Source of the DNA: Arenibacter sp. F20364
GTDB taxonomy: Bacteria; Bacteroidota; Bacteroidia; Flavobacteriales; Flavobacteriaceae
Direction of reading: 5' to 3'
Assembly: GCF_023015905.1 (NCBI RefSeq)
Contig: NZ_JALKBD010000004.1
Span: forward strand, 1-64,000
Length of the DNA stretch: 64,000 nt
Shown: positions 25,953-35,294 of the stretch, piece after piece
Layout of the letters: every line of letters starts with the position of its first letter
Position numbering within the stretch: the stretch's first letter is position 1
The notes under the pieces: model-generated
Told to the model about the DNA's origin: nothing
The model's input: the letters and a program-made list of their open reading frames with translations, nothing else
Databases searched by the model: none
Program-made: the position numbers and the translations under genes

Positions 25953-26390
25953 TATTATTTTTACATTTCCTTGAATCACTAGAATTTAGGTGCCAAATCT
26001 TTCTAAAGTAACTGGAAGCCAAGGGTGAAGGTATAGATTTCTCCTTTATAAAAAAGTATGAGCTGATTTTTTCTATTGCTTCGCCGGGTAGTTTGATACT
26101 TCTTTATATAAATGTCACTCTTGAGGAATAGGTTTTTTCTTATCAGACATCGCTCATAACAGAAACGGATGGCGGCTGGTGAAAGCTACCTTTCCACTGG
26201 GCAATACTTTGAACTGTATGAAACTGCTCTCAATGTCGGAGATTCTGGAACTCTCTGAGACGATTCGCGCGGGCAGCAATCCAATGAATAAAAAGACTTA
26301 TATCTTGAGGTTAGTACAAAATAATCGTTTTGAACAAAAATCTAGACAGTTCCGTAAATAGAACCATTTTTGGTACAGAGGATGATTACC
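25953..26390. other. Spacer downstream of the Tn3-type transposase
   Basis: No convincing gene; a plus-strand frame of 60 codons at 26179 has no family features. At about 26358, AGAACCATTTTTGG followed by TACA repeats a string at about 22952. A 38-bp inverted repeat matching the element's other end (29371-29408) is not present next to the transposase stop, so this end of the transposon seems deleted or diverged. Confidence 0.45.
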
Positions 26391-29285
26391 CTACACGGCC
26401 AGACCGAGGTTTTTGTCCATATCAAGCTCAAACTTCCCGTAAGGGTTCACATGTGCATGTATCAACGGGCTCAATGCTCGGTAATCTTCTTTTGAAAACC
26501 TGTCCATCCATCCGTTCTCGGAAACCACACGTTGGATCATAAGTGTGTTCACATAGACTAAACAGTTCTGGAGCAGATGAAGTGCAAGTACGGATAGTTC
26601 CTGTTCTTCCAATCGGTTCGAGGAAACTTCACCACTTTTTCCAAAAAAAATGAAACCGTTGGCAGAGTTCCAATTCTCTATCACGTTCAGCCCCCCGTGT
26701 ATTTCACGTCTGATGTCCCCATCGGCAAGGTACCTGCAAAGGAATATCGTTTTCACCGCCTTTCCTAGTTCCTGCAGGGCCCTGTATGTCGGATGGCTCT
26801 CGTTACCCCTGGTGAACCTCTTTAAAATTGATTCAGGGTCGGCGGTACCCTGTTCCAAAGCAGCGGTATATTTTACCATTTCATCATATTGCCTCTCGAT
26901 GATTTCCCATTTGATACCTCTATTGAGTATCGGTAAAAGGTTTTTAAGTTCTTTCTTTAGGGAAATATCGGGTAGGTAAAGTTTCTGGGAGGCAATATTC
27001 TTCAACCTTGGCATTAGTTCAAACCCCAAGAGCTTGCAAAAAGCAAACGCGACCTCACTCTGACCGTGGGTGTCCACAAACTGTTTTTCCACCTTCATAT
27101 CGGTACAATGCTTGAGTACACCTTCTATCATATTGGCCACTTCTGATGAGGAACATTTCTTTAGTTGGGAATAGATGCAGGTGGATCGCGTGTCCACGTG
27201 CCAATAGATCATAACGCCCCTTCCTCCATACCGGATGTGCCATTCCGCCATCAGGTTCTGGTCCCAGGACCCGAACTTTTTGGAATCGGAGGCACATGAG
27301 GTCGTTGCCTCGCCCCAGAGTTTGGTGTCCTTTACGGAGAATACCCCATTGGCCACTTCCCTAATGGCACTGCGCAGGGAATCTTTGTGTACATATACAT
27401 TCTTTACATGACGGAGCTCCTTGTAGCTTACATTATTACCTGACGCTATTCTTTTAAGTCCCATATTGGTTCCAAGCCCATAAAGAACCAACAATAGTCT
27501 TTTTCTGAGCTGTTCCGGTGTCAAACGTTCAGATGTCCGGATACTCTTGAACAATTTTGTGAACCCGGACCAACTGTCCGCTTCGCGAAGGATTTCCAAA
27601 AGTGATGTCATTGGCCATCTGGATTGTACATCTCCCTTGAGCGCATTTATGTTCGGTGGGTCCACGAGCGGGTCCATGGGGGAGAGAACAATGTTCTTGA
27701 TGCCGCTTTGCCGTAATCTTACATACTTGTTGGACGGCAAGTTTTCATTTAACGTTCTCAGTGCGATTTCCATTTCTTCCTTTAATCCCTTGGTAAATTC
27801 CACGGGGTCGTTCTCTACGCCCAACCGGTCGTAATAAAATTTCCTGTTCATATTGAAGTCTTTAGGTACATCCTCATCGGGATTACGGTACCTATCGGCT
27901 CCTTCAACCCATATTTCCTTGCAACGGAGCCTCTTTCTCAAAGCTTCAAGTACTGCTATTTCATAGTCTATCCGATCCATATCGCCTTTGCCCATCCCTT
28001 TGACAAGTTTTACAAAGCTGGGCTTGATGATGTCCGAAGTGGGAATCGAGTCATCGTCCATTGAGAATTTTGAGTTTGGCATAGGGTTCTCCAACAGCCA
28101 ATCTATCGCGTCCAAAATAGGTACGTGCAGATCGTTGTTCGACCTGAAGGTAAGACTGCCCAATATTTTCGGGACCATTCTCCGATAATGTGAGGAATAA
28201 CTGGAACGCACCAATCCATGGATTTCATTTTTGAAACCCTTACCGGAATATTTATACTCCTTGACGATATCGGAAAGCTTCGATTTATTTGCAATGGGAA
28301 ATATTACCCTATTGATGGTTCCTTTAGGGTCCTTCAATGATGCCTCGGCGATTCGGGCCAATATTGTCGTCTTACCATAAACGCGTTTCAATTCCTTTAC
28401 CAGTGCGGTCTCTACTTTCTTTTTTGCCTTCTTTGATAGTTTTCCCACAATGAGAATGAAAAGATCCACAAGGTCATCTATGATTTTTTGCCTTCTGGAA
28501 AAAAGAAAGACACCCATCAGGGTATCCCTAATATATGGTGGGTGTCGCCTTATCTCCCAAGCGGATTCCGAAGCTATTCTTTTGTACAATCTTTCCCTAA
28601 TCTTGGGATGTATCCCACCGATTTCTTGAATAGGAATTGCGCAATCCTCTATAAATGCCAATTTGTCCAGCTCATCAAGAACGGTTAGAAGGCCAACACG
28701 TCCAGGATCTGAACGAAGCCAAGTAAACGAACCCTTTTCGCCTGGATCGCTTCTCAGGCAACGGTCGAATAATTCCGTTGTACCCCTTCCCAACAATGAT
28801 GCAACCTGATCGAAAAATCTGTTTTCAAATTTCGAGAGTGCAGTGGAAATTATACGGGAAAGTACTTTTTCCGTAGGAGCTGAAAGTTTATGTTCAAAGA
28901 ACCATTTAAGGCAAACATCTTCGATTTCTGTTTTTGTACTTCCAAAGGGAAGGATGTCGTCAATCAAAAAATCGATAAGATCTTCGCGGTGTTCTTCATT
29001 TGTTTTTTCAACGCCCAAGAATTTTAATATTTCTTTACGATGACGTTCTGCGGTTCTTTGCGACCAATCATACTCATTTAAAATAGATTCATTGGTCTCC
29101 AACTGTTCACTTAAATGGGAAACCAGACCACTTACCAAACTTGATTTACTTTTAGGAAATGAACCTGTGGATAAATATTGTTTCAATTGGACTGCAAAAG
29201 CCAGTTTATGGGGAAAGCTTTTATTCTTCAACAATATTGACTCATCGTAGGTCAGGTACCAATCCTGATACTGGTTTTGTTCCAT
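26391..29285 (-). CDS. tnpA: Tn3-family transposase
   Basis: Replicative DDE transposase of about 964 residues, full length for the family. The N-terminal DUF4158-like part (about 1-150) is followed by the catalytic DDE_Tnp_Tn3 domain (about 560-950). Typical segments are [74 protein letters not shown] and the C-terminal [24 protein letters not shown] five codons upstream is possible, but the ATG at 29285 is preferred. No resolvase gene is present. A 38-bp terminal repeat is seen only on the promoter side. Confidence 0.93.
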   Translation of the reverse strand: MEQNQYQDWYLTYDESILLKNKSFPHKLAFAVQLKQYLSTGSFPKSKSSLVSGLVSHLSEQLETNESILNEYDWSQRTAERHRKEILKFLGVEKTNEEHREDLIDFLIDDILPFGSTKTEIEDVCLKWFFEHKLSAPTEKVLSRIISTALSKFENRFFDQVASLLGRGTTELFDRCLRSDPGEKGSFTWLRSDPGRVGLLTVLDELDKLAFIEDCAIPIQEIGGIHPKIRERLYKRIASESAWEIRRHPPYIRDTLMGVFLFSRRQKIIDDLVDLFILIVGKLSKKAKKKVETALVKELKRVYGKTTILARIAEASLKDPKGTINRVIFPIANKSKLSDIVKEYKYSGKGFKNEIHGLVRSSYSSHYRRMVPKILGSLTFRSNNDLHVPILDAIDWLLENPMPNSKFSMDDDSIPTSDIIKPSFVKLVKGMGKGDMDRIDYEIAVLEALRKRLRCKEIWVEGADRYRNPDEDVPKDFNMNRKFYYDRLGVENDPVEFTKGLKEEMEIALRTLNENLPSNKYVRLRQSGIKNIVLSPMDPLVDPPNINALKGDVQSRWPMTSLLEILREADSWSGFTKLFKSIRTSERLTPEQLRKRLLLVLYGLGTNMGLKRIASGNNVSYKELRHVKNVYVHKDSLRSAIREVANGVFSVKDTKLWGEATTSCASDSKKFGSWDQNLMAEWHIRYGGRGVMIYWHVDTRSTCIYSQLKKCSSSEVANMIEGVLKHCTDMKVEKQFVDTHGQSEVAFAFCKLLGFELMPRLKNIASQKLYLPDISLKKELKNLLPILNRGIKWEIIERQYDEMVKYTAALEQGTADPESILKRFTRGNESHPTYRALQELGKAVKTIFLCRYLADGDIRREIHGGLNVIENWNSANGFIFFGKSGEVSSNRLEEQELSVLALHLLQNCLVYVNTLMIQRVVSENGWMDRFSKEDYRALSPLIHAHVNPYGKFELDMDKNLGLAV

Positions 29286-29308
29286 GTGTTTTTGCCACAA
29301 ATTAGCAT

Positions 29309-29340
29309 ATTTATCTTAATACGCTATATTTGAGATAAAT
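29309..29340. promoter_or_regulatory. Inverted repeat upstream of tnpA
   Basis: ATTTATCT (29309-29316) and AGATAAAT (29333-29340) are separated by 16 bases, between the Tn3-type terminal repeat and the tnpA start. This could be a control site or the remnant of a resolution site. No resolvase gene is present to support the latter. Confidence 0.4.
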
Positions 29341-29370
29341 TCGATATCAGTGTTTACAGGGCTTGTGGGC

Positions 29371-29408
29371 TAAGTTGTCGCTTTATGCAGCTATGAGGTC
29401 ACTACCCC
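29371..29408 (-). repeat. Tn3-family 38-bp terminal inverted repeat (tnpA promoter side)
   Basis: Read on the minus strand from 29408, the sequence starts GGGGTAGTGACC and ends about 38 bases later in ACTTAG, the layout of Tn3-family ends (GGGG outside, a TTAAG/CTAAG-like inner end). The interrupted protein fragment next door loses homology exactly at this GGGG. The adjacent five bases TATAT (29409-29413) would be the target duplication, but its partner was not found. Confidence 0.7.
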
Positions 29409-29582
29409 TATATCTTTTCCCTTAAAGGCAAATGATGAGGTTCTGGCAATAACCTTAAGTTTGTCAATTTTTGTTAGTGCGTTTATAATTTCTTCAGTGA
29501 TTCCGTCACAGAAATATTCGTTGTCAATATCATTGCTCATATTAACAAAGGGTAAAACTGCTACTGATTTTTGATTGTTCAA
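29391..29582 (-). pseudogene. TolB/FlgO-like adenylate-cyclase-associated domain fragment
   Basis: The 63-codon piece reads SVAVLPFVNMSNDIDNEYFC, DGITEEIINALTKIDKLKV and ARTSSFAFKGKDI, the conserved core that precedes TPR domains in many cyclase-associated or FlgO/TolB-like proteins. Both sides are lost: a stop lies just upstream (and the only start is TTG), and downstream the frame runs into the Tn3-type terminal repeat right after KGKDI. It is a gene truncated by the transposon. Confidence 0.8.
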
Positions 29583-29639
29583 AGTGTTGATTTGCTAAAA
29601 CAAATCTATAAAATTAATTACACAAAGAACCCAATCCAC

Positions 29640-29960
29640 ACAGCTGTCTGACGAACAACCTACCCGAAGGTCACGGCGGGTGTTTATTCACAAATTCATT
29701 ATTGTTTTTTAAAGAAGTTCATGAACCTCGGAAAGTGGCAATTTTCTTCGTTTCATATTCTGGTCCTCGGTTTATTAATTGCTAGTTATTTGTTTCTAAA
29801 GGTATTCATGCACCTCACGACAAGTTCGGTGTAACTCCCCTCCTACCATCGGCTCGCATAATAGGCCCGCATGAACGACAAAGTCGGGCAGGCCCGCCCG
29901 CACCCCCACGCTGGCGCGAGCGTCACGCTCATGCCCATACCATTCATCCTTCTCATAGTT
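29640..29960. repeat. REP-like composite repeat, copy A
   Basis: GC-rich intergenic repeat unlike the AT-rich surroundings. Shared strings with 38755-39030 include CCCGAAGGTCAYGGCGGG followed by TTTATTCA, CATGCACCYCAC, AAGTTCGGTGT, CTCCCCTCCTA, GCATAATARGCCCGC and GTCGGGCARGCCCGCCCG. A small hairpin GAGCGT-C-ACGCTC is included. It lies at the 3' side of a RAYT transposase remnant, the usual partner of REP elements. Confidence 0.7.
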
Positions 29961-30050
29961 CCTTGTGCTGCTATATTTCCAAGCCACTGGGTCCTTAACT
30001 AATCCTTGTTCTACGCAGTTGTTGTGGATATAGTCAATTGTTATAGACAA
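29796..30050 (-). pseudogene. RAYT (REP-associated Y1 transposase) C-terminal remnant
   Basis: Residues 1-36 of this frame read ITIDYIHNNCVEQGLVKDP, then VAWKYSSTRNYEK, the conserved C-terminal helix region of RAYT/IS200-like transposases (YIHNNPV...GLV...PYSSARNY). The catalytic HUH and tyrosine region is missing. The remainder of the frame simply reads through REP-like repeat DNA. It is a dead remnant that explains the adjoining repeats. Confidence 0.75.
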
Positions 30051-30122
30051 CTTTTACTCAAAGCTGCTCTGTGATGCATATTGCTGAGGGCACGAACCTA
30101 AGGGTCGAGGTATTGAACCTAG

Positions 30123-30144
30123 ATCCCGCCGAAAAAGGCGGGAT
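30123..30144. terminator. Short GC hairpin downstream of the DUF6642-like gene
   Basis: ATCCCGCC and GGCGGGAT pair perfectly around the loop GAAAAA. It lies about 56 bases beyond the stop of the minus-strand gene at 30200. There is only a weak T-run, so termination is plausible but not certain. Confidence 0.4.
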
Positions 30145-30199
30145 TAGTTCAACTCGCAATTTTAAGTGCGTCTTACCGACTTCTCAAAATTGAGTTTCA

Positions 30200-30799
30200 C
30201 TAATAATACAATCTAAAATCAAGTAATTTGCAGACATGGTAATGTCTTTGGTGCAATTCTTCTACAACATCTAACATATTATCATCTTCCTTAAACAAGT
30301 TGAAGAATGCTTTATCAAGATTTGAGCTACTTAGTCCATTAAATTCATTGCCATAGCCAGAAACCGCTTTTGCGTTGGTGATATCCAAAAAATATTGTGC
30401 TTCTTCTTCGTCCAAATCCAGCACTTTTGCATTGGAAAAATGTAAAATCTTTCCTTTTAACTTTCCTTCAAAAAGTTCTGCAATTTCCTGTAAACTATAG
30501 TAGTAGTCATTTAAACAAATACTGTTTGCCTCACCTGGTATCACCAAGTAGATGATTTCATAGTCTTTAAAATGATGATCATCCATGACCAAGGCATTTA
30601 AACTGGCTTCTAGACCTTCAATGGTGTCGCATGTTTTGTAAATACTGGCTACTCCGTATTGCATGGCCAATTGTTCCAGATTTTCTTGTGTTTCGGTAAG
30701 CTTGGCCGTTTCCATATCACGGACCCCTTCTAAACAGAAAATGAATTTTTCTACATCTATGGGGTGTTCTTGGGGCAATTGTCGTCTTTTCTCTAACAA
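30200..30799 (-). CDS. Hypothetical protein, possibly DUF6642 family
   Basis: Cytosolic acidic protein of about 199 residues with no signal or membrane segment. FIFCLEGVRD near the start, ASIYKTCDTIEGLEASLNAL, then YEIIYLVIPGEANSICLNDY and GKILHFSNAKVLDLDEEEAQYFLDIT suggest alternating alpha/beta structure. It resembles a flavobacterial DUF6642-type protein from memory. The only in-frame start is TTG at 30799, preceded by a stop, so either that start is used or the 5' end is damaged. Neighbours are repeats and pseudogenes. Confidence 0.55.
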   Translation of the reverse strand: MLEKRRQLPQEHPIDVEKFIFCLEGVRDMETAKLTETQENLEQLAMQYGVASIYKTCDTIEGLEASLNALVMDDHHFKDYEIIYLVIPGEANSICLNDYYYSLQEIAELFEGKLKGKILHFSNAKVLDLDEEEAQYFLDITNAKAVSGYGNEFNGLSSSNLDKAFFNLFKEDDNMLDVVEELHQRHYHVCKLLDFRLYY

Positions 30800-30879
30800 G
30801 TTTCTGAATTTACATAAACTATACGAAATACAAAATTAATGTAACTCTTCTGGTTTTTCAACGTTTTCACATAAATACC

Positions 30880-30930
30880 GTTTCACGCACATAGCCTTCT
30901 CTCCTGCCGTTGGCTCATATAATAGGTTAT
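30880..30930. repeat. REP-like repeat, partial copy
   Basis: CACGCACATAG-CCTTCTCTCCTGCC-GTTGGCTCATATAATAGG echoes the CACGCACATTGCCCTCCCTCCTA and GGCTCGCATAATAGG strings of the larger REP-like copies. It is short and degenerate. Confidence 0.4.
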
Positions 30931-31035
30931 CAACCTGCCATTATCTCTATTCCGGCCACTTGGGCCAATAATTGTTCATTCAGCCTTCCGGGATACCCTT
31001 CTTTTATTGTTTGAAGACAACCATATCCATCACAA

Positions 31036-31245
31036 TCATAATACTATGTGCGGCCAATACCCCAATGTCCAATTCAGCAAATCCCAATCAATAATGATGG
31101 GTAACTGCTTATCATTTACCTGAGCTTTTACGCTGATATGTGCGAAAAGGAATAGTGGAATTATAAATTGAAGCAAAGGGATATGAATAGCTTTATGATA
31201 ATTTACGGTTTTAAATGTCCGGTATTTGTTGTTATGCTGCTGCAT
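31036..31245 (-). CDS. Short ORF with a signal-like N-terminus, doubtful
   Basis: The 69-codon frame has a hydrophobic segment (IHIPLLQFIIPLFLFAHISV followed by KAQ), like a secretion signal, and then only about 25 more residues (LPIIIDWDLLNWTLGYW). It may be the 5' fragment of a lost exported protein. No family recognised and no clear partner. Confidence 0.3.
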   Translation of the reverse strand: MQQHNNKYRTFKTVNYHKAIHIPLLQFIIPLFLFAHISVKAQVNDKQLPIIIDWDLLNWTLGYWPHIVL

Positions 31246-31256
31246 TCAATCTTTCT

Positions 31257-31307
31257 ATAAATGTTGATCCTGCTTTTGGTCCTTTAAATGGATAGAACAT
31301 TACCAAT
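31257..31307 (+). repeat. 51-bp direct repeat, left copy
   Basis: Begins ATAAATGTTGATC and ends GATAGAACATTACCAAT. The right copy at 34848-34898 is in the same orientation and matches at 43 of 51 positions by hand count. The pair brackets the two-gene unit 31442-34758, suggesting that the unit was inserted or duplicated as a block. Confidence 0.7.
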
Positions 31308-31441
31308 CGGGCCAGGCACCATTATCATTCAAAATAGCTTCCCGTCGACTTTTGCGTTCCGTTCATCATTTTTAAAAACTATTTCATATTAAAAATGACT
31401 TTCTTTACACGAAACACACAATAAAGAAAAGCCTTACGAAT

Positions 31442-34066
31442 ATGGCCCATGTTAAACATTTACTATTTTTTTGCATAAGCCTTTTATACACCAATTCTTC
31501 TTTTTCTCAATGGACCCAAACTACAGGGCCCATTGGTGGCTCTACTGAAGAAATTTTTAAAGTTCAGAACAGCTTAGTTTTAGCAACCCAGTGGGGCGGA
31601 GTTTATAAATCTATAGATAATGGCGAATCATGGAATCCCAGCAATTCCGGTTTTCCTAACAACCCACGTATTTATGACATGTTCGAAGAAGATGGTATTC
31701 TTTATACTAGTATCGAAAACAAGGGGATTTATGTCTCTGAAAATCAAGGCGATAGTTGGACCTCTATAAGTCCTTTACAAAAAGATGAAACCTCATATCA
31801 CATATTTATCGAAGGAGATAACATTTATGGAGGATTGGCTTATGGCGGCCTGATATATTCACCTGATAAGGGGGATACTTGGCAGTTCAAAACAGAGGGG
31901 ACAACTGGTCATCAATTTGTCAACTTACATGTTTACAATTCAAAACTTTATGCCAAGCGAAATAATAAACTATACGAAACCCAAGACCATGGGGATACAT
32001 GGGTCGAAATTATTGTGCCGGGGCTCTCGCCAAATGGAGTAAGCTCAATGACGACACATAATGATATGTTGTTTATTGCAGATCAATCCAACGTCTTTTT
32101 TAGTCAAGATGCATTAACATGGACTAACGCCAATATACCGTCCCCCGGGGCAAGTATAACCAGTATGCAGAGTCATGAAGGGACCTTGTACGCTACCACG
32201 AACAAGGGAAGATATTTTTACTTATCGGAAATTGGACAAAGTTGGACGTTAGTCCAGAAGCCTAATACTGAAGGTTTTGTTAGTAATCTTTTGTTCTTGG
32301 ATGAAGGTATAATTATGTCTGCCTCCGACGGTATTAATAAAAGTGTCGATGACGGGCTAACATGGTCAGTGAAAAACAATGGTATTAGGGCACAATCTGC
32401 GTATAGCATGGCCAAAAACGAAAATTATGTTTTTGCCTCTGGAAGCGACGGTATTTACAGATCGAATGACAATGGTCAAAATTGGAGTATTGTAAATAAT
32501 GAATTCTTGAGACCAAGATATCCTCAAAACACTCCAGATATAGTTAACGTGGACAATACCCTTTTTGTTAGCACTTTTGGAGGGGTTTTCAGTTCAAGCG
32601 ACAATGGAGATTCATGGGTTCCCAAATATCTTTCTAATTCTTATTCTAAGTATACCGGGCATCTGGCATATGACAACGGTGTTTTGGTTACTTCCGAATC
32701 TGGAACCGGTGTGCTTCTCTCCACCGATATGGGAGAAACTTGGATTTTAGCTCAAACCGCTGGTCTAAATCCTAATTTTCAATACATAAGCATGTTGATT
32801 AAAGGAGATACTATTGTCTTAGGGACCTATCAGGGTGAAATATTCCTCTCCACAGATTTGGGACAGAGTTGGAGTGATATTGCTATACCAGGACAATATA
32901 GCAATCAGCGTCCCATTGATCTAGAATATCATAATGACAAACTTTATGTAACAACAACCCAAGGTCTTTGGGTAAGTGAAGACCTTGGCGGTCACTGGCT
33001 GCCCTTTATAGCCAACGATACACAATACATGTGGGACGTAGAGATTTTAGGGGATGCCGTATACGTGGCCACTTTTAATGGGGTTCAGGTAAGTACCGAA
33101 GGAAGAAGTTCTTGGTATCCCCTGACCGAGGGAATGGGACCCAAACGTATCATCAAGCTATTAGTACACGATGATGTCATGTTTGCAGCAATTGAGGCCA
33201 ATGGAATTTGGTCAGGGCCACTTTCAGAGCTGGGCGTCCCTCCACCAGATGACGACAAGGATGGAATTGCGAATGTAGACGATGTTTGTCCTAATACAAT
33301 TCCTGGAGTTCCTGTGAACAATTCTGGCTGTGACCTGATCGCTTTGAATGCTATAAGTGTTTATGGCGCGACCCCTACCTGTCCCAATGTCGACAATGGG
33401 ATCATTGAAATAGCTACTACGCTTATAGGCTATAGCTTTGATATTCATATTGTAGGTGAAGGAAGGGACCAAAGTTTTACAGCTATAAATTTGAATGGAA
33501 ATTTAAAAGTAGACGACCTAGCGCCAGGTACTTATGAAGTCACGGTTTCTATACCCGCTGTTCTTCATGAGCAAACTTTCGGGGTTAAGGTTAATGAGCT
33601 GAGCAGTATTGCTGGAAAGTTTCAAGGAGCTGATTATAAATCCCGAAGTGCTAGTTATATCGTTTCGGGAAGCAACGAGTATATGGTAAATGTCAATGGA
33701 ATTCAAAAAAAATACGTATTCGATTCCACCATTGATAACGAGATTGTACTACATAACTTAAAAATGACGAACAAAGTTCTTATTACAGGAAATAATGATT
33801 GTCAGGGAAAAATTGACGATACATTTTCTCTGGAAGCTCAAATTCTGGTCTATCCGACCATTACCTCTGGCCTGCTGTCAATGTCGGGCGCATCTACGGT
33901 TACCGAAATAAGAGTTTATAATTCAGTTGGGCAGCTTGTTTTAAGTGAAAAAACAGAAACTGCAGGGGTTAACAACATTCATTTGGATAATTGTACTCCC
34001 GGATTGTATATCGTACATGTTTTGTCAAAAGGAGATTTAGAAACCTTTAAAATTATTAAACTATGA
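31442..34066 (+). CDS. Secreted Asp-box beta-propeller protein with T9SS sorting domain
   Basis: Extracellular protein of 874 residues exported by Sec (signal ending SFSQW) and the type IX system. About ten Asp-box repeats (SxDxGxTW type: SIDNGESW, SPDKGDTW, TQDHGDTW, SVDDGLTW, SNDNGQNW, SSDNGDSW, STDMGETW, STDLGQSW) indicate one or more VPS10/sialidase-like propellers across about 20-600. A thrombospondin type 3-like calcium segment (DDDKDGIANVDDVCPNT, about 602-625) follows. The last about 75 residues (YPTITSGLLSM ... PGLYIVHV) form a type A sorting domain. Coupled to the next gene by an ATGA overlap. Catalytic sialidase residues were not identified; binding or adhesion is likely. Confidence 0.85.
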   Translation: MAHVKHLLFFCISLLYTNSSFSQWTQTTGPIGGSTEEIFKVQNSLVLATQWGGVYKSIDNGESWNPSNSGFPNNPRIYDMFEEDGILYTSIENKGIYVSENQGDSWTSISPLQKDETSYHIFIEGDNIYGGLAYGGLIYSPDKGDTWQFKTEGTTGHQFVNLHVYNSKLYAKRNNKLYETQDHGDTWVEIIVPGLSPNGVSSMTTHNDMLFIADQSNVFFSQDALTWTNANIPSPGASITSMQSHEGTLYATTNKGRYFYLSEIGQSWTLVQKPNTEGFVSNLLFLDEGIIMSASDGINKSVDDGLTWSVKNNGIRAQSAYSMAKNENYVFASGSDGIYRSNDNGQNWSIVNNEFLRPRYPQNTPDIVNVDNTLFVSTFGGVFSSSDNGDSWVPKYLSNSYSKYTGHLAYDNGVLVTSESGTGVLLSTDMGETWILAQTAGLNPNFQYISMLIKGDTIVLGTYQGEIFLSTDLGQSWSDIAIPGQYSNQRPIDLEYHNDKLYVTTTQGLWVSEDLGGHWLPFIANDTQYMWDVEILGDAVYVATFNGVQVSTEGRSSWYPLTEGMGPKRIIKLLVHDDVMFAAIEANGIWSGPLSELGVPPPDDDKDGIANVDDVCPNTIPGVPVNNSGCDLIALNAISVYGATPTCPNVDNGIIEIATTLIGYSFDIHIVGEGRDQSFTAINLNGNLKVDDLAPGTYEVTVSIPAVLHEQTFGVKVNELSSIAGKFQGADYKSRSASYIVSGSNEYMVNVNGIQKKYVFDSTIDNEIVLHNLKMTNKVLITGNNDCQGKIDDTFSLEAQILVYPTITSGLLSMSGASTVTEIRVYNSVGQLVLSEKTETAGVNNIHLDNCTPGLYIVHVLSKGDLETFKIIKL

Positions 34067-34758
34067 AAACACTAGTGCAAAGATATACTATGGTATTTAC
34101 ATTTTTGATTGCATTTATAGCTGGGTGTTCGAAATCGGGATCAGAGACAAATAAAATGGAATCAATACTACCTGGAAAAGCTGTTGGCATTCTACCGGTA
34201 AATGGCGAAACGTGCACTGATTTTGAGGAGGTTTCCGGTGAAGCGAACATGGCGACTATCACCATAAGTTGGTCAGCTGCTGAAAATGCCTCTAGCTATT
34301 TGGTACAGGTTTTTGAATCTGATGTCGAAATTGGTGATACGACAGCAACAACCAATCAAAGCAAATTTACACTTGAAAAAGGAAAATCATACTCATGGAT
34401 GGTAACTGCAAAGAACAATGATGGTGAGACCCAAAGTGATACCTTTTCATTTATAACCCCCGGTGAGGCGATAGGTAATTATGCACCGTTCGCCGCCGAA
34501 ATCACTATGCTTTATAATACTAATAATGGTGAATTGGTTATATCTTGGATTGGGAACGATGAAGATGGGGATCTTTTGACCTATGATGTTGTTGTAATGG
34601 AAAATGATGCCATCATTGAGGAACAAGAAGATTTGACAACAGTTGAATTGGATCCCATTAATGCTTTAGCAGGAGCTACATATAACGTACTGGTAAAAAG
34701 TAAAGATAGTTTTGGAAATTTCTCTATTTCTATTCAAACTATAACCATAGCCGATTAG
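34063..34758 (+). CDS. Lipoprotein with fibronectin type III-like domains
   Basis: Predicted surface lipoprotein of 231 residues; signal ends in IAGCSK. Two Fn3-like modules follow: one around 50-130 (TISWSAAENASSYLVQVFES, then SYSWMVTAKNNDGETQS) and one around 140-230 (ISWIGNDEDGDLLTYDVVV, YNVLVKSKDSFGNFS). The start codon overlaps the stop of the propeller gene (ATGA), so the two are co-translated and may form a surface complex. The partner substrate is unknown. Confidence 0.8.
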   Translation: MKTLVQRYTMVFTFLIAFIAGCSKSGSETNKMESILPGKAVGILPVNGETCTDFEEVSGEANMATITISWSAAENASSYLVQVFESDVEIGDTTATTNQSKFTLEKGKSYSWMVTAKNNDGETQSDTFSFITPGEAIGNYAPFAAEITMLYNTNNGELVISWIGNDEDGDLLTYDVVVMENDAIIEEQEDLTTVELDPINALAGATYNVLVKSKDSFGNFSISIQTITIAD

Positions 34759-34847
34759 TTAAATACAGTTATTATTACTATAAAGGTAGTCTTGAAATTT
34801 AATTTTTTTCACCTTACCCAAAACAAAGTGTCAAAACGCAAAACATT

Positions 34848-34898
34848 ATAAATGTTGATCTTAGGTTTGGTCTTACAAATTGATAGAACATTACCAAT
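34848..34898 (+). repeat. 51-bp direct repeat, right copy
   Basis: Partner of 31257-31307. It follows the lipoprotein gene by about 90 bases. Confidence 0.7.
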
Positions 34899-35235
34899 GT
34901 AATATTGAGAACGTTTTTTTTAAAAGGTCTCGCTGGCTGAGCCAAAATATAGATGCTCTTTGAATGACTAATTGCCTGCACCCCAGCTGGCTGGCTCCCT
35001 AAATTATTTCCCTTAGCTTGTTCTTTACGCTCCGCCCAGTTTTGACTTAAATATTGGGAGGCCTAATAAAAAACAGGATCCTAGCTATTCTATAGTTAAT
35101 TAATTTCTAAACATAGCAACAACTTTGCCTTCACCCCACCTTGCAAAAAAAAGAAAGAGAAGGCACTGTAATTCTATGGCTTTATAACGCTCAGTTGGCA
35201 AGAGTAACCTTAAGCCAAAATGAAAATTAAACATA
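34899..35235. other. Gene-free spacer with weak repeat traces
   Basis: No gene. CACCCCAGCTGGCTGGCTCCC around 34980 and GCTGGCTGAGCC near 34932 are small GC-richer traces that may be degenerate repeat DNA. Nothing else recognised. Confidence 0.4.
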
Positions 35236-35275
35236 AAAAAAACGTTCTCCCCACAGTTGGAAAGAACGTCTTTTA
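35236..35275 (-). terminator. Rho-independent terminator of the collagen-like gene
   Basis: On the minus strand the stem ACGTTCT/AGAACGT, with a 13-base loop, is followed by a run of eight T. It lies about 20 bases beyond the stop of the gene at 35295. Weak T-richness on the other strand could allow two-way function. Confidence 0.75.
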
Positions 35276-35294
35276 TTATATCGATAGACTTTTC

